A DNA stretch of 5,770 nt from Thermoplasmata archaeon (GTDB lineage Archaea; Thermoplasmatota; Thermoplasmata; Thermoplasmatales; Thermoplasmataceae). A program made the position numbers and the translations under genes. Within the stretch, counting starts at the first letter, position 1; each line of letters starts with the position of its first letter. This document shows positions 1 to 5,770 of the stretch, one piece after another. Below the pieces are notes generated by a model. That model was given only the letters and a program-made list of their open reading frames with translations, did no database searches and had not been told where the DNA came from. The stretch covers positions 1 through 5,770 of the forward strand of contig JAJZKX010000137.1 of NCBI GenBank assembly GCA_021850745.1, given 5' to 3'.

Positions 1-321
1 AGGTCAGGTGAATTTGGGATCAATTACTGTTCTGAAAATCAGGGTGAGGTTGCACACATAGCAGGCAATTACTCCTTAAAGGACACGGATAAGTTCATGA
101 AGGCAGGTGTGTCAACTTTCAAAGCCAAATATATCAAGGCTCCATTAATTTCGGGATGCATCTCAAATTATGAATGCAAAGTCGTTGGTGAATTCAAGGT
201 AGGAGACCATTCTGCATTTATTGGGGAAGTCCTGAACGGATATTATGATGATTCCCTGAAGCCACTCGTATTCCACCGGGGAAAGTTTTTCAGGCTTGGA
301 GAAAGAATAACACACGATTGA
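1..321 (+). CDS. Flavin reductase-like FMN-binding protein (flavoredoxin type), C-terminal part
   Basis: The frame is open from the first base, so this is the last 106 residues of a gene that starts to the left of the window; the ATG at 97 is an internal methionine. The run containing KAPLISGCISNYECKVV, followed by GDHSAFIGEVL about 15 residues later, is characteristic of the flavin reductase-like split-barrel domain (PF01613), in which 'aPli..c..n.ECkv' precedes a 'GdH..f.GeV' strand. Members are usually around 190 residues, so roughly the first half is missing. The family binds FMN and transfers electrons from NAD(P)H or partner proteins, acting in the cytoplasm. The physiological partner cannot be told from this fragment. 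It converges on the binding-protein gene and shows no functional link to it. The family call is fairly secure; the exact role (flavoredoxin, flavin reductase, or oxygenase partner) is open. Confidence 0.85.
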   Translation, partial: RSGEFGINYCSENQGEVAHIAGNYSLKDTDKFMKAGVSTFKAKYIKAPLISGCISNYECKVVGEFKVGDHSAFIGEVLNGYYDDSLKPLVFHRGKFFRLGERITHD

Positions 322-334
322 ACCCCGTATTCAA

Positions 335-340
335 TTTTTT
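335..340 (+). terminator. T-tract terminator after the flavin reductase-like gene
   Basis: A run of six T residues lies 14 bp past the stop codon on the plus strand, with no obvious stem before it. Archaeal RNA polymerase commonly terminates on such U-rich tracts without a hairpin, so this is a reasonable 3' end. The rest of the 322-452 gap is AT-rich and holds only this tract and the opposing minus-strand terminator; no gene is seen there. Confidence 0.4.
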
Positions 341-410
341 CCACAATACTACGGTATCAATAGGATAATAAAAACAGTAAAATCAGCTATAATAAAATTG
401 GAATTTCTTT

Positions 411-463
411 AAAAAAGTTATATTATAATTTTAAAAATTAAAAATTGGTTGTTTAAAACAACC
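411..463 (-). terminator. Hairpin plus T-rich terminator overlapping the end of the binding-protein gene
   Basis: Positions 447-463 form a perfect 8-bp inverted repeat with a one-base centre (arms GGTTGTTT and AAACAACC), which would fold as a stem of about six pairs with a five-base loop. It contains the TAA stop (453-455) and the last codons of the solute-binding protein. Reading on along the minus strand, it is followed at once by T-rich DNA (T5 runs around 430-443) and a T6 run at 411-416. The combination resembles an intrinsic terminator; in archaea the U tracts alone may be enough. Confidence 0.55.
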
Positions 464-2495
464 TGCTAAATAAGCTGGAATCTACCTGCATTGCAGATAC
501 AAATTCCGGTCCACTGTTGGAAGGGTTATTTCCAGAAATAGCCGCAGACACTGCAGCCGATCCAGATGTTCCGTGGTATGAGATTGTCAACAGGTTGTAG
601 AAGTAACCAACATATGGATTGTAAATGAAGTTATGGACGTATGGCTGTACAAAGAACACTGAATTAGGCATTGGAAGCCATATGTATGCAGACAGGTTGT
701 ATGTTATGTTGTAGATCTGGTTCATTGCGTTCTGCTGGACTGCTGTGCTCTGGAAGTCGAGCTTGGAGAACAGTGACTGCAGTGTTGAATTGTTTGCGAA
801 AGCGTCATTTCCACCAAGTGCTCCACCCATAGCGATATCATATACTGGCATCAGCTGTTGTCCTATTGGGTCTGGATAATCAGGAACCCACCCAAGATCC
901 ATGAATCTTGGGAATGATGAAGCTTTTGTCAATCCTGCGAAAGTGGATTCAGTTACTGTTTTTGATGCAAAGGTAAGCCCTATTTTCGCGAATGATGATA
1001 TTGCATATGTAAACTGTGCAGTTTCAATAGAGTTGAGTGGTGCTATTCCAGTAAGGTTGAATGTAACTGCAGTTGTCAGATCTGAACCTGCTATATCGCC
1101 GTATTTTTTTCCACCAACAGTAACATAGAAGTGGGTTTGATTGCCAGCTATGGAAATGTTCTGCAGTGCATATTTAAGGCTCTGGCTCTGTAAAGGAAGA
1201 TTTGATGGGTTATAGAATGCAGATCCATATGACGGTGATATTGGTCCAAGCTCATTATATGATTCGGATTGATTGTTGTAATTATTAGCGTATACACTTG
1301 ACTGCTCAGAATAATTGTTTGCTTCGATAAGGGCCCTTCTGAAATGGACATTGCTTGTAAATGATCTCTGCATATTCATTGAGAAATAGAACACTCCGTC
1401 TATCTTGAATGAATGCACTAAGCTTATGTTGGCTTCTGCTGAATTGTAGAAGTTCGTTATGATATCTTTGAAAGCACCAGGTGCGACTGTTGAAATCTGT
1501 GATGTGTTCTTGTCGAATTCCAGAACTCTGTCTGCGTGGGATAGACCGTATTTTATGACTATCTCAGGTATATGGCCTGGTTGTGCAACTGATGGGACAG
1601 CAGTGCTGTTTCCATACCAGTAGTTAGGGTTCTTCTTCAGAACCACTGTGTCTAAACCTGCGCTTGCAGATGAAACAACATATGTTCCTGTTCCTATTGC
1701 CCCATTGTCATTAATGTATGTGTTTTGCTGGTTGTATACAACTCCACCATTTGCATCGATCTGAGCTGGGTATACAACTGCTCCCCACCAGCCTGCAAGG
1801 TCAGACAGCATAAATGAATAAACAAACATGCCTTTGACTGTTACACTGTAATTGTTGTTCACAACGACAGCCTGGTTTGAGTAATTCATTAACTTCATGT
1901 TGGATGCATTTGTGTTAAAGTTTGAAAGGACATAGTCAAGTGCGTTTGCAGTGTTAGTTGTGGTCGCAGTGAAATTTGCACCTTTTACATTGTAGTGGGA
2001 AGAGGTGTCATTCTCAAATGCGTTTATTGTGCCCCATGGTAAACTTACTCCTGTTTTTCCATAGTCTGTTGCATTAAACAGAATGTTTGCATAGTTTGAA
2101 GTGTCCACTCCCTGCCCCATTATTATGGTTCTGTATAATGAGAACCAGACATCTGGTGCAGTCATGGGCTTTCCATTGCTGAAAGTTACATGGTGCCTAA
2201 GGTTAAAGGTATATGTTCTTTCAGAAACATTCGATACGCTTTTAGCTAGAACCGGCTCAACTCCTACACCAGTGCCATGGAAACTGGTAAGTTCCTGGTA
2301 CAATGCGGTGTACAGAGGCTCATCTGTCGTAAAAAACCCTGTGGCTGGATCAAGTTCTCCAGGCGCAGCAGTTTGTGATGTATCAGTAAAAACTGGCTTG
2401 CTGGCAGGGTGATAAAATTCAAACACCGAAACGCCGGCAGCTACCAAAATGACTACAACAACGACAGCTAATATTGCTTTAGTATTTTTTGTCAT
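453..2495 (-). CDS. ABC transporter solute-binding protein, oligopeptide type (SBP_bac_5)
   Basis: This 680-residue protein should capture peptides or a similar ligand outside the cell for the permease encoded upstream. Family marks include YTFNLRHHVTFSNGKP then TAPDVWFSL (95-120), GTGTYVV (268-274), the VLKKNPNYWYG strand (285-295), VHFRRALIEANNYS (383-396) and GWVPDYPDP (535-543). Residues 7-22 form a Val/Ala-rich hydrophobic helix after two lysines. The protein has no cysteine, so no lipobox is possible; the helix is probably an uncleaved anchor or a signal peptide. About 19 N-X-S/T sequons are visible, consistent with a heavily glycosylated surface protein. After the last domain strand comes a Ser/Gly/Asn-rich tail (641-664) and a short hydrophobic-amphipathic end (665-680). 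At 680 residues it is longer than the usual 500-600. The ATG at 2495 is chosen because it gives the K-hydrophobic N terminus and lies just after a TATA element. The family is secure; the ligand is not known. Confidence 0.93.
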   Translation of the reverse strand: MTKNTKAILAVVVVVILVAAGVSVFEFYHPASKPVFTDTSQTAAPGELDPATGFFTTDEPLYTALYQELTSFHGTGVGVEPVLAKSVSNVSERTYTFNLRHHVTFSNGKPMTAPDVWFSLYRTIIMGQGVDTSNYANILFNATDYGKTGVSLPWGTINAFENDTSSHYNVKGANFTATTTNTANALDYVLSNFNTNASNMKLMNYSNQAVVVNNNYSVTVKGMFVYSFMLSDLAGWWGAVVYPAQIDANGGVVYNQQNTYINDNGAIGTGTYVVSSASAGLDTVVLKKNPNYWYGNSTAVPSVAQPGHIPEIVIKYGLSHADRVLEFDKNTSQISTVAPGAFKDIITNFYNSAEANISLVHSFKIDGVFYFSMNMQRSFTSNVHFRRALIEANNYSEQSSVYANNYNNQSESYNELGPISPSYGSAFYNPSNLPLQSQSLKYALQNISIAGNQTHFYVTVGGKKYGDIAGSDLTTAVTFNLTGIAPLNSIETAQFTYAISSFAKIGLTFASKTVTESTFAGLTKASSFPRFMDLGWVPDYPDPIGQQLMPVYDIAMGGALGGNDAFANNSTLQSLFSKLDFQSTAVQQNAMNQIYNITYNLSAYIWLPMPNSVFFVQPYVHNFIYNPYVGYFYNLLTISYHGTSGSAAVSAAISGNNPSNSGPEFVSAMQVDSSLFSRLF

Positions 2496-2516
2496 TGGTC
2501 TAATTAGTAAATCTCA

Positions 2517-2526
2517 TAATATAAAT
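2517..2526 (-). promoter_or_regulatory. TATA-box candidate for the binding-protein gene
   Basis: On the minus strand this reads ATTTATATTA, close to the archaeal TATA consensus. Its centre is about 26 bp upstream of the ATG at 2495, so transcription would start at or within a few bases of the start codon. No Shine-Dalgarno motif precedes that ATG (the leader reads AATTAGACCA), which fits a leaderless or near-leaderless mRNA. A second TATA-like run at 2534-2543 (TATATATAAC on the minus strand) would give a leader of roughly 15 bases instead. The choice between them is inference. Confidence 0.5.
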
Positions 2527-2533
2527 GTTATGG

Positions 2534-2543
2534 TTATATATAT
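2534..2543 (-). promoter_or_regulatory. Alternative upstream TATA-like element
   Basis: The minus strand carries an alternating TATATATA run here, about 43 bp before the binding-protein ATG. It could serve as the TATA box for a transcript with a short leader, or be part of the AT-rich upstream region of the nearer element. There is no sequence basis for choosing firmly. A further TATA-like stretch at 2611-2620 would imply a leader of about 90 bases. Confidence 0.25.
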
Positions 2544-2696
2544 CGACATTTCTTAAACAATATTACGTATAGAATGGTTTAATCATCAACTTTTGGGTGA
2601 AACTCGCAGGTATATAATAATTTTCAAAAGAGTTTTACCGAGCATGTTTTATTTTATGTGAAGGCGATTGTTGAAAAACTGGCAACCAACGAACCC

Positions 2697-2715
2697 GCCT
2701 GAGTTTTATTCAGGC
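2697..2715 (-). terminator. Hairpin downstream of the permease operon
   Basis: GCCTGA (2697-2702) and TCAGGC (2710-2715) are a perfect 6-bp inverted repeat around a 7-base loop. The hairpin starts 22 bp past the stop codon of the small membrane protein gene. Along the minus strand a T5 run follows at 2674-2678, about 18 bases on, and another T5 run lies just before the stem (2718-2722). A second small stem, GGCT/AGCC at 2713-2725, overlaps the right arm and would compete with it. It could be an operon terminator, a processing or stability element, or chance. The rest of the 2496-2737 gap holds only the TATA-like elements described and no convincing gene. Confidence 0.4.
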
Positions 2716-2737
2716 TCAAAAAGCCATCTAATGCAGA

Positions 2738-3157
2738 TCAACTGATGGGTTTGATTTCTTCTTCCTGAAATCTCTCACCGACCAGTTTCTTCAGATCCTT
2801 GTGAAAATCATTATTAAGAGGTTTATCTTTTATCAACAAATTTTTGCCCTTAGAAATTATATATATAGATTCCAGGCCAAATTTTCTTTGCAGATATCCA
2901 CTGGTTGCAAATACTTCTGTAATATTCCTGCTTAGAATCTTATGGTATACCATGAAATTCCTTACTTCTATGTCTGAATCGGTGATTATAAATTTAAAAT
3001 TCCTCTTCCACATAATATATATTATTACAAGTGCGTATGAAACTGAAAGGAATATTAAATAATTCAGAAAATTCCTTGGGGTGACTTCCAGAAAAATTGA
3101 AAAAATAGCTATAAGAATTGTAGCTTTTATCGTGGTTTTAATTTCCATTCCCGCCAT
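2738..3157 (-). CDS. Small membrane protein with probable bPH_2 (DUF304-like) domain
   Basis: A 139-residue protein of unknown role. Residues about 9-24 and 31-50 are two closely spaced hydrophobic helices joined by a short polar turn (EVTPRNF). The remainder, about 53-127, has the layout of a bacterial PH-like domain of the membrane-associated YdbS/YdbT group: FIITDSDIEVRNFMVYHKIL (a strand pair after the membrane), then 'RNITEVFATSGYLQRKFGLESIYII', where the 'l.R.fGl.si.i' stretch is the best match, and a C-terminal helix with DLKKLV. The tail is charged (EEE, KP). Two helices followed by a soluble bPH_2 domain imply a cytoplasmic domain at the inner membrane face. It overlaps the upstream ATPase gene by 20 bp, so it belongs to the transporter operon and may be translationally coupled. 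The ATG at 3157 is used; the ATG at 3148 (Met4) is equally possible, and neither has a strong ribosome-binding site. The domain call is from pattern recognition and is moderate. Confidence 0.7.
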   Translation of the reverse strand: MAGMEIKTTIKATILIAIFSIFLEVTPRNFLNYLIFLSVSYALVIIYIMWKRNFKFIITDSDIEVRNFMVYHKILSRNITEVFATSGYLQRKFGLESIYIISKGKNLLIKDKPLNNDFHKDLKKLVGERFQEEEIKPIS

Positions 3158-4091
3158 ATAACCAACACAGAACTTTTACCCCGTTTACATCAGCATATGT
3201 GGGCTCTTTTGTTTTGCATATTTCCATAACAAAAGGGCATCTGCTATGGAACCTGCAACCTTCCGGCGGATTGATCAGGCTCGGCACATCTCCTACAGGG
3301 GAAGCAATTTCCTTTGAGTTAAATGATGGCACAGAACTTATGAGGAGTTGGGTGTACGGATGCTGAGGCGATTCAAGTATCTTCTTTGTTTCACCTATTT
3401 CAACTGCCTGCCCGGCGTATATGACAATCATCTGGTCGCTTATGTACTTGGCCACTCCTATGTTATGAGTGATAAATATGTACGTCAGGCTGCTCTTCTC
3501 CTGGAGGGAAATCAACAGGTTCAGCATCTGCGCCTGGATTGATTCGTCCAGTGCTGATGTTGGTTCATCAAGCACCAGCAATTTTGGGTTCTTGATCAAT
3601 GCCCTGGCAATTGCGATTCTTTGTACCTGCCCTCCAGAAAACTCCCTTGGCTGTTTGTCCTTTGAATCATTGTAATCGAGGCCGACTGAATGCAGTACCT
3701 GTTTTACCCTTTCTTCATCAAACCTGCCAAGTGGTTCCGATACAAGGTCCTTGACTTTCATCCTTGGGTTTATGGATGTGGCCGGGTTTTGAAAAACCAT
3801 GGATACAGACTTCCTGACACTCCTGAGGTTGCTGCTGTTTATTTCCTTTCCCTCGAAATAGGTTTTTCCATCCGATGGGTCTTCAATAGTTGCAACAATC
3901 TTTCCAAGTGTGGATTTCCCGGATCCGCTTTCGCCCACAACAGCGAGTATTTTGCCTGCCTCAATTGAAATATTCAGGTTTTCCAGTGCTTCCACGTTGG
4001 GAATTTTTCTTCCGACTATGGTATCCAGCAACTGTTTCTTCTTGATCGGGTACAATTTTTTTACATTCTCTAATTTATATATGTCACTCAT
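3138..4091 (-). CDS. dppF: Oligopeptide ABC transporter ATP-binding protein, DppF/OppF type
   Basis: The second ATPase of a peptide importer, 317 residues, cytoplasmic and docked on the permease. Visible motifs in order are Walker A GESGSGKST (53-61), Q-loop Gln101 in VFQNP, signature FSGGQ (151-155), Walker B LLVLDEP (171-177), D-loop SALD (179-182) and switch His209 in ITHN. The C-terminal oligopeptide-transporter extension has HPYTQLL (244-250), then four cysteines at 279, 285, 292 and 309, in the arrangement known to bind a [4Fe-4S] cluster in some DppD-type ATPases. Two differences from the usual form are FSGGQ for LSGGQ and ITHN for ITHD. Its start overlaps the end of the first ATPase gene by 8 bp, and GGTG at 4100-4103 lies 8 bases before the ATG. 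Being second and having the basic N-terminal stretch KKLYPIKKKQLL suggests the F rather than the D subunit. Peptide is the likely substrate, but related importers carry nickel or sugars, so specificity is inferred. Confidence 0.92.
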   Translation of the reverse strand: MSDIYKLENVKKLYPIKKKQLLDTIVGRKIPNVEALENLNISIEAGKILAVVGESGSGKSTLGKIVATIEDPSDGKTYFEGKEINSSNLRSVRKSVSMVFQNPATSINPRMKVKDLVSEPLGRFDEERVKQVLHSVGLDYNDSKDKQPREFSGGQVQRIAIARALIKNPKLLVLDEPTSALDESIQAQMLNLLISLQEKSSLTYIFITHNIGVAKYISDQMIVIYAGQAVEIGETKKILESPQHPYTQLLISSVPSFNSKEIASPVGDVPSLINPPEGCRFHSRCPFVMEICKTKEPTYADVNGVKVLCWLYGGNGN

Positions 4092-5052
4092 ATAGCCAGC
4101 ACCTTACCTTGACATCCTGCTTATAATCTATTAAATCCGGCTCATGGACCCTGCATTTATCAAAAACCTTGGAGCATCTGGGATTAAATCTGCATCCCGA
4201 GGGCATATCAAAAAATGAAGGTGGAGCCCCGGGTATTGAATATAGTTCGCCACTGGATTTGGAACTGTCCGGAACGCTCTTAAGAAGGCCCACTGTGTAT
4301 GGATGCAACGGCATCTTAACTATGACATCCGATGGGCTATTCTCAGCCATCCTCCCGGCGTACATCACCAGGATTCTATCAGACAGGACATATGCCAGGC
4401 TCAGATCATGTGTGATAAAGATAATAGACATTTTATAATCTTTATTCAGTTGCTTCAGTAAATTGATCACCTGTGCCTGAATTGTTACATCCAGAGCAGT
4501 AGTTGGCTCATCAGCAATCAATAATTGTGGCTTAAGTATAATGGCCATTGAAATAACAACCCTCTGCACCTGACCACCTGACAATTCGTGTGGATACCTT
4601 TTCATTATTTCTTCAGGATCGGGCAAACGCATTACTTTCAGCGTTTCAATTGCTTCTTTATGAATCTCTTCTTCAGATAGATGTTCGTTCTTCCTGCTAG
4701 CCCTGATCCTGATGGCTTCAATGAGCTGGAATCCAACTCTCTTTACAGGGTTCAGACTGTTGAGAGGATTCTGGAAAATCATGAAAACACTTGTTCCCCT
4801 GTACAGAGTCATCTCTTCTTCCTTCATCCGCACAATATTTCTGCCTTCAAAAATAACTTCCCCCTTGCACACGCCCGACGGTGGCAATAGTTTTGTAACT
4901 GCCTGGCCCAGGGTGCTTTTCCCAGATCCTGACTCTCCGACTATGGAAACGATTTGTCCTTCATCCAGCTTGAGGTTAAAGTCGTCAAGCACTGTGGAAA
5001 CTCCATTTACCGTTCTATAGCTTACTTTTAAATTATTAACTTCTAATAACAA
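4084..5052 (-). CDS. dppD: Oligopeptide ABC transporter ATP-binding protein, DppD/OppD type
   Basis: First ATPase of the importer, 322 residues, cytoplasmic, forming a heterodimer with the DppF-type subunit. Motifs are Walker A GESGSGKST (39-47), Q-loop Gln94 in IFQNP, signature LSGGQ (157-161), Walker B LLIADEP (177-183), D-loop TALD (185-188) and switch His215 in ITHD. The C-terminal extension has HPYTVGLL (250-257), PGAPPSFF, then cysteines 287, 293, 300 and 318, consistent with the [4Fe-4S] site described in this family. All catalytic residues are present, so both ATPase sites of the pair look competent. The start is TTG at 5052: the sequence GGTGAT at 5056-5061 sits three bases before it, there is no ATG until far into the domain, and the N-terminal LLEVNNLKVSYRTVNG is the normal family start. 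It lies 9 bp after the permease stop. Confidence 0.94.
   Translation of the reverse strand: MLLEVNNLKVSYRTVNGVSTVLDDFNLKLDEGQIVSIVGESGSGKSTLGQAVTKLLPPSGVCKGEVIFEGRNIVRMKEEEMTLYRGTSVFMIFQNPLNSLNPVKRVGFQLIEAIRIRASRKNEHLSEEEIHKEAIETLKVMRLPDPEEIMKRYPHELSGGQVQRVVISMAIILKPQLLIADEPTTALDVTIQAQVINLLKQLNKDYKMSIIFITHDLSLAYVLSDRILVMYAGRMAENSPSDVIVKMPLHPYTVGLLKSVPDSSKSSGELYSIPGAPPSFFDMPSGCRFNPRCSKVFDKCRVHEPDLIDYKQDVKVRCWLYE
4100..4103 (-). promoter_or_regulatory. Ribosome-binding site of the DppF-type gene
   Basis: AAGGTG on the minus strand, with GGTG ending eight bases before the ATG at 4091, matches the archaeal anti-Shine-Dalgarno sequence. It lies within the end of the DppD-type gene, which fits coupled translation and supports this start. 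Confidence 0.55.
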
Positions 5053-5055
5053 ATA

Positions 5056-5061
5056 ATCACC
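5056..5061 (-). promoter_or_regulatory. Ribosome-binding site that fixes the TTG start of the DppD-type gene
   Basis: The minus strand reads TAAGGTGATTATTTG: the TAA stop of the permease gene abuts GGTGAT, followed by three bases and the TTG start. GGTGAT pairs well with the 3' end of archaeal 16S rRNA, so this site decides the unusual start codon and shows that termination and re-initiation are coupled. Confidence 0.65.
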
Positions 5062-5770
5062 TTAATAATCAATCCTGTTGTTAATCAGGTCCTGGTACCT
5101 GTCACCTACAAGGACAAATCCAATAACTATAACCAAAATTGCAATGCCCGGGAAGAATGAGTACCACCAATCGGCAGGCAGAAACTGCAAACCATTTGAT
5201 GCCATTGCCCCCAGCTCTGGAATGGGCACAGATAACCCTATTCCAAGGAATGCCAGTGTTGAGTATGTCAGTATAACATTGCCAAAATCTAAAGCAGCAT
5301 ACGCAATAATTGGATCAATGCTGTTCAGGAACAGATACTTGACAAAAAAGTTGTGGGGCTTGACATTATTAATTTTAGCTGCCTCCACGTAATCCATGCT
5401 TTTCAATCTAAGCACCTGCCCCCTGAAGAACCTAGTATATGTTGGCCACCAGACAATGCTTAAGCCAAGAATGACTCCAGAATAAGTTGCCCTTAAAGGA
5501 ATAGATATTGCTATCACAAGAATTAAGGCAGGTATTGCCAAAAATGAATCAGTCAATCTCATTATGATTGTTTCCAGCCATCCACCTATGTATGCTGCGC
5601 TGATGCCTAGGATAGCCCCTATGGCTATGGCTGAGAAAACCACGATTATTGAAACGAGTGCATCTCTTGGCATCGCATAGAGCATTCTGGAAAGTATGCT
5701 TTCCCCTTCAAAGTTTGTGCCGAACAGGAAATAAAGAGACTTCGTTGAAGGTGGAAGCAACCTGTCTGCA
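5062..5770 (-). CDS. dppC: Oligopeptide ABC transporter permease, DppC/OppC type, N-terminus missing
   Basis: The last 235 residues of an inner-membrane permease; the frame runs off the right edge, so the true start and the first transmembrane helix (about 50-60 residues) lie outside, and the TTG at 5760 is only an internal leucine codon. Family marks include LFGTNFEGESILSRMLYAMP (the 'lGTD..GRD.lSRl.yG' segment), the permease loop DYVEAAKINN, LAFLGIGLSVPIPELGAM near the C terminus ('sFLGLG...P.WG') and WWYSFFPGIAI, then GDRYQDLINNR ('GD.lRD..DPR'). Five hydrophobic helices are visible. The coupling loop (5323-5385) is divergent: the usual EAAxxxG glycine is Asn and the later ILPN proline is Leu. 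It precedes the DppD-type gene by 9 bp. A DppB-type partner is expected immediately upstream, beyond the right edge. The family is secure; peptide specificity is inferred. Confidence 0.92.
   Translation of the reverse strand, partial: ADRLLPPSTKSLYFLFGTNFEGESILSRMLYAMPRDALVSIIVVFSAIAIGAILGISAAYIGGWLETIIMRLTDSFLAIPALILVIAISIPLRATYSGVILGLSIVWWPTYTRFFRGQVLRLKSMDYVEAAKINNVKPHNFFVKYLFLNSIDPIIAYAALDFGNVILTYSTLAFLGIGLSVPIPELGAMASNGLQFLPADWWYSFFPGIAILVIVIGFVLVGDRYQDLINNRIDY

Noticed and set aside
2101..2412. A 103-codon plus-strand reading frame
   Set aside because: Lies fully antisense to the binding-protein gene, which has strong family motifs in this region; the plus-strand translation looks like no protein family.
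2581..2590. Possible C box (TGATGA, minus strand) of a C/D guide RNA
   Set aside because: No CTGA D box follows at the right distance and there is no C'/D' pair.
2586..2645. A 19-codon minus-strand reading frame upstream of the binding-protein gene
   Set aside because: Too short, no ribosome-binding site and no recognisable peptide; an open frame of this length is expected by chance in the gap.
2665..2725. Possible tRNA (GGTTCG on the minus strand beside a stem)
   Set aside because: The bases flanking the supposed T loop do not pair and no acceptor, D or anticodon arm could be found.
3348..3968. Several plus-strand reading frames opposite the DppF-type ATPase
   Set aside because: All are shadows of the ATPase, whose Walker, signature and switch motifs run through the same DNA.
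5078..5392. A 104-codon plus-strand reading frame
   Set aside because: Antisense to the conserved C-terminal half of the permease and without a recognisable domain.

Overview
This window looks like part of a thermoacidophilic euryarchaeal genome, most plausibly of the order Thermoplasmatales. That is inference from several features: AT-rich intergenic DNA with archaeal TATA-like elements, a T-tract terminator style, an apparently near-leaderless transcript for the solute-binding protein, and a cysteine-free, sequon-rich secreted protein with an N-terminal hydrophobic anchor instead of a bacterial lipobox. Species cannot be assigned from the sequence alone.

Layout. Positions 1-321 (+) hold the C-terminal part of a flavin-reductase-like, FMN-binding split-barrel protein. 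A short AT-rich gap with opposing terminators (322-452) separates it from a convergent block in which every gene is on the minus strand. In transcription order, right to left, the block holds a 5'-truncated oligopeptide permease subunit (DppC/OppC type, 5062-5770), a first ATPase (DppD/OppD type, 4084-5052), a second ATPase (DppF/OppF type, 3138-4091) and a small two-helix membrane protein with a probable bacterial-PH-like (bPH_2/DUF304) domain (2738-3157). After a 242-bp gap with a hairpin and TATA-like elements comes a large SBP_bac_5 family solute-binding protein (453-2495).

How they work together. The binding protein, displayed outside the membrane, should capture peptides (or another SBP_bac_5 ligand) and deliver them to a permease made of DppC and a DppB partner expected just beyond the right edge. 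The two ATPases power import. The permease and ATPase genes are tightly packed (9-bp gap, 8-bp overlap, 20-bp overlap), which indicates one operon with translational coupling. The binding protein has its own promoter-like region, so it is probably transcribed separately and at a different level.

Nothing here amounts to a clearly new system. The points most worth a second look are the PH-like membrane protein overlapping the transporter operon, the anchoring and heavy predicted glycosylation of the binding protein, the substituted coupling loop of DppC, and the hairpins at the two 3' ends.
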